64,000 bases of DNA. Origin: Planctomycetota bacterium (GTDB lineage: Bacteria > Planctomycetota > Phycisphaerae > Phycisphaerales > SM1A02). Below the pieces are notes generated by a model, which ran no database searches, was not told where the DNA came from, and worked only from the letters and a program-made list of their open reading frames with translations. Shown here one piece after another: positions 58,735-64,000 of the stretch. Each line of letters starts with the position of its first letter. Within the stretch, counting starts at the first letter, position 1. The stretch is taken from positions 37,833 through 101,832 of the forward strand of contig VGXR01000002.1 in assembly GCA_016873255.1 (NCBI GenBank), read 5' to 3'. Position numbers and translations under genes: made by a program.

Positions 58735-59691
58735 ATGTCCGCAGTCCAGATCCTCGACTTCGAGCAGCCCATCGCCGAGATCGAGCGCCAGATCTCGGTA
58801 CTCGAGGGCCGTCCCGACGCGTCCGCCATCGCCGACGAGATCCGCACGCTGCACGAGACGCGCAGCAGCCTGCTGTCCAAGACCTACGGCAGCCTCACGC
58901 CGTGGCAGACCGTGCGCGTGGCGCGCCACCCGCAGCGCCCGCAGACCCTCGATTACGTGCAGATGATCTGCCGCGACTGGTGCGAGCTGCACGGCGACCG
59001 CCGCCACGGCGACGACCCGGCGATCGTGACCGGCTTCGGGCGCATCGGGAGCATCAAGTGCCTCGTCGTCGGCCACCAGAAGGGCCGTGACACCAAGGAA
59101 CGCCTGGCGTGCCACTTCGGCTGCGCGCACCCCGAGGGCTACCGCAAGGCGCTCCTCAAGATGAAGCTCGCGGAGAAGTTCCGGCTGCCGATCGTGACGC
59201 TGATCGACACGCCCGGCGCGTATCCCGGCATCGGTGCCGAGCAGCGCGGGCAGGCCGAGAGCATCGCGGTGAACCTGCGCGAGATGAGCCGCCTGCGCGT
59301 GCCCGTCATCTGCATCGTGATCGGCGAGGGCGGCTCGGGCGGCGCGCTCGGGATCGGCGTCGGCGACCGAGTGGCCATGCTGCAGAACAGCTGGTACAGC
59401 GTGATCAGCCCCGAGGGCTGCGCGGCCATCCTGTGGAAGGAAGCCAACGAGAAGACCAACAACCTCGCGGCCAACGCGCTGTCGCTCACCGCCACCCACA
59501 ACCTGAGGAACGGGCTGATCGACGACGTGATCCCGGAACCCGTCGGCGGCGCGCACCGCAACCCGAAGGCGATGGCCGAAGCGATCCAGCACTATGTGGT
59601 CGACCGCGTTCGCGAGCTTCAGCGCATCGACCCCGACACGCTTGTGCGCAAGCGATACGAGAAGTTCCGTGCGATCGCCAGCGTGAAGTGA
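58735..59691 (+). CDS. accA: Acetyl-CoA carboxylase carboxyltransferase subunit alpha
   Basis: 318 residues, the normal length. N-terminal helices (LDFEQPIAEIERQISVLEG) are followed by the crotonase-like core: PQRPQTLDYVQMICRDWCELHGDR, GHQKGRDTKER, CHFGCAHPEGYRKALLKMKLAE, TLIDTPGAYPGIGAEQRGQAE and VIGEGGSGGALGIGVGDRV. The oxyanion Gly-Gly pairs are visible in the last block. With AccD it transfers CO2 from carboxybiotin to acetyl-CoA, the first step of fatty-acid synthesis. accD is not in the window. Confidence 0.97.
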   Translation: MSAVQILDFEQPIAEIERQISVLEGRPDASAIADEIRTLHETRSSLLSKTYGSLTPWQTVRVARHPQRPQTLDYVQMICRDWCELHGDRRHGDDPAIVTGFGRIGSIKCLVVGHQKGRDTKERLACHFGCAHPEGYRKALLKMKLAEKFRLPIVTLIDTPGAYPGIGAEQRGQAESIAVNLREMSRLRVPVICIVIGEGGSGGALGIGVGDRVAMLQNSWYSVISPEGCAAILWKEANEKTNNLAANALSLTATHNLRNGLIDDVIPEPVGGAHRNPKAMAEAIQHYVVDRVRELQRIDPDTLVRKRYEKFRAIASVK

Positions 59692-59737
59692 GGCGCGTCG
59701 GCGGTGGACCGCGGACGCTTCCCGCGGCGCCATGGCA

Positions 59738-59766
59738 TTGACGGAATGCTTGAAATCTGCTAGATT
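59738..59766 (+). promoter_or_regulatory. Sigma-70-type promoter for the DksA-like gene
   Basis: TTGACG (59738-59743), a 17-bp spacer and TAGATT (59761-59766). This is the clearest -35/-10 pair in the window. Transcription would start near 59773, giving a leader of about 60 nt before the ATG at 59835. Confidence 0.7.
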
Positions 59767-59834
59767 CCCGCGCTTCCAGCCGTACAGGGCGGCGGAAGCC
59801 ACCCAAGTCCGGGCTATCCGAAGGGCGCGCATTC

Positions 59835-60929
59835 ATGGCCAAGACCAATAAATCGGCTGCTGTGAAGAAGCCCGCCAAGCCGGCGGCCAAGGTTCCTGCT
59901 TCCAAGGCTCCGGCCACCAAGGCTTCGGCTTCCAAGGCTCCGGCTTCCAAGGCTCCGGCTCCTAAGGCTCCGGCTCCTAAGGCTCCGGCCACCAAGTCGA
60001 AGCCTGCGGCGAAGCCCGTCCCCAAGGTGGGGCCGAAGCCCGGTGCCAAGCCCCCGGTGAAGGGTGCCGCCAGGCCCGTGGCGGCGAAGCCGGCGCCCGC
60101 GGCCAAGGCCTCGCCTGCCGCCAAGCCCGCGCCGATCGTCCTCCCCAAGATCGTCAACTCGGGCCCCAAGGAAGTGATCCCCGCGGTCGCCCCCAAGGCT
60201 GTCTGGCGTGCCTCCAACGAGGCCCCGCCGCCGAAGAAGAAGCCCGGCAAGGGCGCGCCCCCGCCGTCCATCCGCGATCCGCGCAAGGAGGCCCTGGAAG
60301 CCCTGCGCGCGCAGCAGGCTGCCGCGGAGCGCGCCGCCAACAAGGGCAAGAAGATCGACTTCACCAGCGTGAAGAGCGTCGCCCACGTGGCGGCCAACAT
60401 GAAGCCCGACGCCAACGGCTACGTGCTCGTGAACGGGCGCCGCGTGCGCGTGATCGCGGCCAAGGCCCCGGTCAGCAAGAAGAAGGCGGCGAGGGCCGTG
60501 GCCGAGAAGCCGCGCGACGAGGGTCCCACCGACGCGCAGATCGCCGCCATCAAGACGCGGCTCAATGCGAAGGAACTCACCGAGTACAAGAAGATCCTCC
60601 TCGAGGCCCGCGCCGAGCTCATCGCGCGCGTCACCGGGCTCGAGGACGAGGCGCTCCGCAGCTCGGGCGGCAACCTCTCCAACATGCCGCTCCACATGGC
60701 GGACATCGGCACGGACACCTTCGACCAGGACCTCGCCATCGGCATGGCCGAGACCGAGCGCGAGCTGCTCCGCGAGATCGACGAGGCCCTCGACCGCGTG
60801 GTGGCCAAGACCTATGGGGTCTGCCAGCTGACGGGCAAGCCCATCCCCAAGGCACGCCTGGACGCCAAGCCCTGGGCCAAGTACACGATCGAGGCCGCGC
60901 GCCAACTCGAGAGGCTCGGCCGCCGCTGA
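59835..60929 (+). CDS. TraR/DksA-like protein with Lys/Ala/Pro-rich N-terminal extension
   Basis: 364 residues. The first ~150 are Lys/Ala/Pro-rich, like histone H1 tails, with seven copies of a KAPAx pentapeptide at residues 19-53. After a basic linker, a coiled-coil and DksA-type domain occupies ~235-364 (LLEARAELIARVTGLEDEAL, DTFDQDLAIGMAETERELLREIDEAL, YGVCQLTGKPIPKARL). Of the four zinc-finger cysteines only the first remains (VCQLT instead of CxxC, and YTIEA instead of YCxxC). E. coli DksA uses this fold to modulate RNA polymerase with ppGpp. The tail suggests nucleic-acid binding. It has the best promoter in the window, so it may be highly expressed. Confidence 0.85.
   Translation: MAKTNKSAAVKKPAKPAAKVPASKAPATKASASKAPASKAPAPKAPAPKAPATKSKPAAKPVPKVGPKPGAKPPVKGAARPVAAKPAPAAKASPAAKPAPIVLPKIVNSGPKEVIPAVAPKAVWRASNEAPPPKKKPGKGAPPPSIRDPRKEALEALRAQQAAAERAANKGKKIDFTSVKSVAHVAANMKPDANGYVLVNGRRVRVIAAKAPVSKKKAARAVAEKPRDEGPTDAQIAAIKTRLNAKELTEYKKILLEARAELIARVTGLEDEALRSSGGNLSNMPLHMADIGTDTFDQDLAIGMAETERELLREIDEALDRVVAKTYGVCQLTGKPIPKARLDAKPWAKYTIEAARQLERLGRR
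59889..59993 (+). repeat. Seven tandem 15-bp units in the DksA-like gene
   Basis: Units of the form AAG-GCT-CCG-GCT-TCC, encoding KAPA followed by Ser, Thr or Pro, with a few substitutions. In-frame expansion or contraction would change the length of the basic tail. Confidence 0.8.
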
Positions 60930-60953
60930 TCGCGCGGCGCGCCGCGGGGCTCG

Positions 60954-60959
60954 TAGCAT
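60954..60959 (+). promoter_or_regulatory. Candidate -10 hexamer for lspA
   Basis: TAGCAT ends 6 nt before the ATG at 60966, in the 36-bp gap after the DksA-like gene. Confidence 0.5.
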
Positions 60960-60965
60960 TCGCGC

Positions 60966-61667
60966 ATGCCGTCGGCCCCGAGCGTCCAGGCCTGGAGATC
61001 ACCCGCCGCGTGGGCGTTCCTGCTCGCCGTGGTGGCCTCGGCGCTGGCGCTCGACCTCTGGAGCAAGGAGTGGGCCTTCCGCACCGTCGCGGGCCAGCCG
61101 GTGGTGCTCGAGTACGAGCAGGTGTCCGGCAACACGGGCCACGCCGTGCCATGGCACCCGGGCCAGCAGGTCATCCCGCCCGACCTCCTCGACTTCCGGC
61201 TGGTGCTGAACCACGGTGCCGTGTTCGGCATCGGGCAGGGCAGGGGGCCGCTCTTCATCGCCTTCACCGTGCTCGCCGTGGGCACCGCGCTCTGGGTGTT
61301 CGGCAGGCACACGGGTTCGCGCAGCCGGCTCAGCCACGTGGGCCTCGGGCTGGTGCTCGCGGGCGGCCTCGGCAACATGGTCGACCGCGTGAGCGTGGGG
61401 GCGGTGCGCGACTTCATGCACCTCTTCCCGCGGCGCGAGCTGCCGTTCGGGCTGCACTGGCCGGGCGGCAGCAATGACTGGTTCCCGTGGGTCTTCAACG
61501 TGGCCGACCTGGAGCTGATCGCGGGCATGGTGCTCCTGATGCTCGCCATCCAGCTCAACGAGCGCCGCGCCGCGAGGGACGCCGCCGCCGCCGCGTCCCC
61601 CGCCGCGCAGGCCTCGCCCGAGCCGCCCGACCAGGGCGGAACCGGCGGGTCGGGTCTTGCAAATTAA
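60966..61667 (+). CDS. lspA: Lipoprotein signal peptidase
   Basis: 233 residues with four membrane helices. The catalytic aspartates of the aspartyl signal peptidase II are visible in GGLGNMVDRVSVGAVRDF and FNVADLELIAGM. The conserved LVLNHGAVFGIGQG block is present. It is ~65 residues longer than E. coli LspA owing to a loop after helix 1 (QVSGNTGHAVPWHPGQQ) and an Ala/Pro tail. It removes signal peptides from the several lipoproteins encoded in this window. The stop codon lies within an inverted repeat that precedes the next gene. Confidence 0.95.
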   Translation: MPSAPSVQAWRSPAAWAFLLAVVASALALDLWSKEWAFRTVAGQPVVLEYEQVSGNTGHAVPWHPGQQVIPPDLLDFRLVLNHGAVFGIGQGRGPLFIAFTVLAVGTALWVFGRHTGSRSRLSHVGLGLVLAGGLGNMVDRVSVGAVRDFMHLFPRRELPFGLHWPGGSNDWFPWVFNVADLELIAGMVLLMLAIQLNERRAARDAAAAASPAAQASPEPPDQGGTGGSGLAN

Positions 61668-61689
61668 CATTTCAATGGTAATCTGCAAG
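61656..61689. promoter_or_regulatory. Inverted repeat at the start of the DUF4143 ATPase gene
   Basis: CTTGCAAATTA (61656-61666) and TAATCTGCAAG (61679-61689) are inverted copies with one mismatch, 12 bp apart. It is a conspicuous AT-rich patch in very GC-rich DNA. It overlaps the lspA stop and ends one base before the GTG at 61691. This looks like an operator, perhaps for autoregulation. Confidence 0.6.
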
Positions 61690-61690
61690 G

Positions 61691-62845
61691 GTGATTCGCC
61701 GCCTTGCCGCCCGGAACCTCCGTGCCGCGCTGCGCCGCTACCCGGCGGTGACCATCGTCGGCCCGCGCCAGTGCGGCAAGACGACCCTCGCCCGCGCACT
61801 CGGCGGCGAGTACTTCGACCTTGAGCAGGAATCCGACCGGGTGCGGCTGGAGCTTGAGTGGGACCGGCTGTCCGCCGGCCGCTCGCGCGTGATCCTCGAC
61901 GAGGCGCAGTCCTGGCCCGCGGTCTTCCCCAGGCTCCGGGGCGCCATCGATGCCGACCGTCGCCGCAACGGCCGCTTCCTGCTGCTTGGGTCCGTCTCTC
62001 TGGCGCTGATGCGCAGCGTGGGCGAGTCGCTCGCCGGTCGCATGGCCGTGGCGGAGCTGACGCCCTTCCTGCAACCAGAGCTCCGCGCCGCCGCCATGCG
62101 CGGCCGGCGGTGGCTGGTCGGCGGCTTCCCCGACGGCGGCATCCGGCGCGCTGGCGCGTTCCCCGGCTGGCAGTCCAACTACCTGCGCCTGCTTGCCGAG
62201 CGTGACCTCCCGGCCATCGGGATTCCCTGCTCGCCGCAGGTATCGATGCGCTTCCTGCGGATGCTCGCCGCGCTCAACGGCCAGCAGTGGAACGCATCCG
62301 AGCTCGGGCGCAGCATGGGCATCAACTACCAGACCGCGTCCGCCTACGCGGACTACGTGGAGGGCGCGTTCCTCATCCGCCGGCTGCCGCCATTGCATGC
62401 CAACATCGCGAAGCGGCTCGTGAAGGCGCCCAAGCTCCTCTTCCGCGACTCCGGCCTCCTGCATGCGCTCCTCGGCATCGGCTCGGAGGATGCGCTGCTC
62501 AGCCACCCCGCCGTGGGCGCAAGCTGGGAGTCGCACGTCGCCGAGCAGTGCCTCGGGCTCCTGGCGGCGCTGGGCGTCCCGCACGAGGCGTTCCACTTCC
62601 GAACGAGCGACGGGCACGAGCTCGACCTCGTGCTCGAGGTCGGCCGCGAGCGCTGGGCCGTCGAGGTGAAGCTGACGAGCGACCCGTCTCCGCACGACAT
62701 GGCGCGGCTCGACAAGTGCGCATCGATGATCCGTGCGACGCGCGCTTTCCTCGTCTCGCGCACGCGCCGGGATGCGGGCGGCGGTGCACGCGTGTCCTGC
62801 GGGCTCGACCGCCTGCTTCGTGAGGTGGCCACGCTCGCTGGCTGA
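61691..62845 (+). CDS. AAA ATPase with DUF4143 domain
   Basis: 384 residues from a GTG. Walker A is VTIVGPRQCGKTTLARAL (~20-37). Walker B is RVILDEAQSWP, and LLLGSVSLALMRSVGESLAGR is the sensor/arginine region. DUF4143 (winged-helix plus PD-(D/E)XK-like fold) follows, with LGRSMGINYQTASAYADYVEGAF, LLFRDSGLLHALLG and the nuclease-like ELDLVLEVGRERWAVEVKLT near the C-terminus. These scattered, horizontally moving archaeal/bacterial ATPases have no settled function. The GTG overlaps the right arm of the inverted repeat region. No partner gene is adjacent. Confidence 0.92.
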   Translation: MIRRLAARNLRAALRRYPAVTIVGPRQCGKTTLARALGGEYFDLEQESDRVRLELEWDRLSAGRSRVILDEAQSWPAVFPRLRGAIDADRRRNGRFLLLGSVSLALMRSVGESLAGRMAVAELTPFLQPELRAAAMRGRRWLVGGFPDGGIRRAGAFPGWQSNYLRLLAERDLPAIGIPCSPQVSMRFLRMLAALNGQQWNASELGRSMGINYQTASAYADYVEGAFLIRRLPPLHANIAKRLVKAPKLLFRDSGLLHALLGIGSEDALLSHPAVGASWESHVAEQCLGLLAALGVPHEAFHFRTSDGHELDLVLEVGRERWAVEVKLTSDPSPHDMARLDKCASMIRATRAFLVSRTRRDAGGGARVSCGLDRLLREVATLAG

Positions 62846-62853
62846 ACGGCCCG

Positions 62854-63573
62854 TCAGCCGCCCGCGCCGGCGGCCCCATGCGCGTCAAGCCAATCCTGGG
62901 TGATCGACTCCGGCAGCGCGTCCAGCGCAACCGCGCGGTCGATGCCGAACGCGCCGACCATGGTGCGCCGGATCATGGTGCAGTGCCCGCCCGTTCCGAG
63001 CGCCTGCCCGAGCTCGCGCGCGATGCTGCGCACGTAGGTGCCCTTGCCGCAGTGGATGTCGAGCGAGAGCAGCGGCCACGCGAAGTCGGTCACCGCGATC
63101 GAGTGGATCTGCACCGGACGCGGCGCCAGTTCCGGCGCCTCCCCCTTGCGGGCAAGCGCGTACGCACGGCGGCCGCCCACCTTCATTGCGCTGAACGCCG
63201 GTGGCCGTTGCATGACGGTGCCCGTGAAGCGCTCGGCGAGCAGCGCCTCGACCTCGTCGCGCGCGGGTGCCGCGGCGCGGGCGCCGGGCGCACCGAGCGC
63301 CACCTCCGTCCGCTCGCCCTCCGTGTCGTCGGTCGCGGTGAAGGCCGTCAGGTCGATGGTGGTGAGGTACCGCTTCTCCGTGGCCATCAGCCGGTCGATC
63401 TCCTTCGTGCACTTGCCCAGCGCAAGCACCAGCACCCCCGTGGCCAGCGGGTCGAGCGTCCCCGCGTGCCCTGTCCGCGCCCCGCCCGCCCGCCGCCGCA
63501 CGATGGCCACCGCCTTCATGCTGGAGAAGCCGAGCGGCTTGTCGAGGGCGAGGATGCCGTGGAGGTCGGCCAT
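62854..63573 (-). CDS. truB: tRNA pseudouridine-55 synthase
   Basis: 239 residues from the ATG at 63573. The N-terminal LALDKPLGFSSMKAVAIVRR and the catalytic Asp in RTGHAGTLDPLATGVL are diagnostic. RFTGTVMQRPPAFSAMKVGGRRAY and CGKGTYVRSIARELG complete the family signature. It converts U55 to pseudouridine in the T loop of nearly all tRNAs. It is convergent with the DUF4143 ATPase (8-bp gap) and divergent from tRNA-Ser, with a TAACTT hexamer ending 8 nt before its start. Confidence 0.96.
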   Translation of the reverse strand: MADLHGILALDKPLGFSSMKAVAIVRRRAGGARTGHAGTLDPLATGVLVLALGKCTKEIDRLMATEKRYLTTIDLTAFTATDDTEGERTEVALGAPGARAAAPARDEVEALLAERFTGTVMQRPPAFSAMKVGGRRAYALARKGEAPELAPRPVQIHSIAVTDFAWPLLSLDIHCGKGTYVRSIARELGQALGTGGHCTMIRRTMVGAFGIDRAVALDALPESITQDWLDAHGAAGAGG

Positions 63574-63581
63574 GGCGACCA

Positions 63582-63587
63582 AAGTTA
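63582..63587 (-). promoter_or_regulatory. Candidate -10 hexamer for truB
   Basis: TAACTT on the minus strand, ending 8 nt before the ATG at 63573. Confidence 0.45.
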
Positions 63588-63603
63588 CGTGCGCCCGCCC
63601 CGC

Positions 63604-63609
63604 TACACT
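63604..63609 (+). promoter_or_regulatory. -10 hexamer of tRNA-Ser
   Basis: TACACT, ending 12 nt before the mature tRNA 5' end. Confidence 0.5.
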
Positions 63610-63621
63610 CCCCCCAACTCA

Positions 63622-63708
63622 GGACAGGTGTCCGAGCGGTTGAAGGAGCAGCATTGGAAATGCTGTATACGGGTAACCGTATCGTGGGTTCGAATCCCAC
63701 CCTGTCCG
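63622..63708 (+). tRNA. tRNA-Ser (anticodon GGA)
   Basis: 87 nt. Acceptor stem GGACAGG/CCTGTCC with discriminator G. Anticodon stem CAGCA/TGCTG with loop TTGGAAA, giving anticodon GGA (reads UCC/UCU). The long variable arm TACGG/CCGTA is typical of class II serine tRNAs. T arm GTGGG-TTCGAAT-CCCAC. CCA is not encoded. Confidence 0.94.
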
Positions 63709-63720
63709 CCTGAAGCGAAC

Positions 63721-63757
63721 GGGAGACGGCCGGATCGGCCGTCTCCCGTCGTGTTTC
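63721..63757 (+). terminator. Rho-independent terminator after tRNA-Ser
   Basis: GGGAGACGGCCG (63721-63732) pairs perfectly with CGGCCGTCTCCC (63736-63747), followed by GTCGTGTTT. The ~200 bp after it hold nothing I can identify. Confidence 0.8.
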
Positions 63758-63965
63758 GGGGTTGCGAGCGCTGCGCCCGGCGCGGGGCGCGTCTCCGGCG
63801 TGTGCAGCGTGGCCCAGCAGGCAAGCTTCCATCCGCTGCCCGACGGTTGCCAGATGCCCAGCCGGCAGCTCTTGGCGGCATCGAGCCGGCTGCGATCGAT
63901 GCGGGGGTGCGTTGCATTGCCGGGGTGTGCCTGCTTCCGCGGGGATTGGTACGTTGCTCTCTCCA

Positions 63966-64000
63966 TGAATCCCCTGGCGATGTCCTCCCTTCTCGTCTGC
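63966..64000 (+). CDS. Possible start of a gene running off the window
   Basis: An ATG at 63966 begins MNPLAMSSLLVC, which could be a signal peptide, and a TACGTT lies upstream. Only 11-12 codons are visible, so the call rests on position and hydrophobicity alone. Confidence 0.25.

Noticed and set aside
61691..62845. DUF4143 ATPase as one half of a toxin-antitoxin or defence pair
   Set aside because: There is no partner gene: lspA precedes it and convergent truB follows.
63603..63966. Minus-strand frames across tRNA-Ser giving GGIRTHDTVTRI-like peptides
   Set aside because: This is the familiar false translation of a tRNA-Ser gene; the cloverleaf is perfect on the plus strand.

Overview
The window is high-GC bacterial DNA that most resembles a member of the Planctomycetota, probably Phycisphaerae/Phycisphaerales. 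The evidence is several secreted proteins ending in a short PEP-CTERM-like sorting tail of the form [VI]PAPGA(L/I/M)ALL followed by arginines, two proteins with dockerin-like C-terminal repeats (DGVVDGVDLGLLLxxWG), a DUF1501 fragment, a Lys/Ala-rich DksA-like protein and a UbiD-family enzyme of planctomycete style. This taxonomic call is inference.

Layout. 1-3.5 kb: the visible part of a TPR-sulfotransferase and a SulP transporter fused to a beta-carbonic anhydrase, both on the minus strand. 3.8-17.2 kb: an all-plus-strand block of exported proteins. It holds a subtilisin-like protease, two paralogues of a secreted family I do not recognise, a Tat-exported CotA-like multicopper oxidase overlapping a SCO-like lipoprotein, a TSP3/dockerin-like protein, a di-haem peroxidase-like cytochrome with a dockerin-like tail, and two PEP-CTERM-like proteins. 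Most of these genes have a Shine-Dalgarno-like sequence, and GC-rich hairpin terminators separate many of the units. 17.3-18.05 kb: remnants of a type I secretion ABC/membrane-fusion gene pair. 18.06-22.9 kb: a membrane protein, then a minus-strand operon of a deoxyhypusine-synthase-family protein, a methyltransferase, an FAD oxidoreductase and a type III polyketide synthase. 23.0-29.1 kb: a PEP-CTERM-like protein, truncated SDR and DUF1501 genes, a 1301-residue NRPS-like protein with the architecture of epsilon-poly-lysine synthetase (A-T-terminal membrane/hexapeptide region), and truncated thymidine kinase and PEP-CTERM genes.

29.1-40.7 kb is a pyrimidine locus: thymidine kinase, an NCS1 permease, and a complete reductive uracil/thymine degradation route (PreT, PreA, dihydropyrimidinase, beta-ureidopropionase, class III omega-aminotransferase, CoA-acylating malonate/methylmalonate semialdehyde dehydrogenase). 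Two lipoprotein genes lie between the last two steps. 40.7-49.7 kb: an unrecognised protein, a secreted transglutaminase-like protein paired with an S46 peptidase, a lipoprotein plus agmatinase-family pair, a 400-bp graveyard of gene fragments, an AhpD-like protein and a DUF418 membrane protein. 49.8-64 kb is mostly core: tRNA-Val, TatA, an MltA-like transglycosylase, a methyltransferase, UbiD, an ABC-2 exporter pair, a DUF6642-like protein, ProC, AccA, a DksA-like protein, LspA, a DUF4143 ATPase, TruB and tRNA-Ser.

Two cross-cutting observations stand out. First, about eighteen mostly non-exported genes have a TANNNT hexamer ending only 6-9 nt before the start codon and no Shine-Dalgarno. 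The two tRNA genes carry the same hexamer at the usual distance. This suggests widespread leaderless transcription, in contrast to the SD-led secreted genes. Second, four loci contain genes whose ends are recognisable but whose middles are missing, often with a frame change at the join. These are either real deletion scars or assembly joins.
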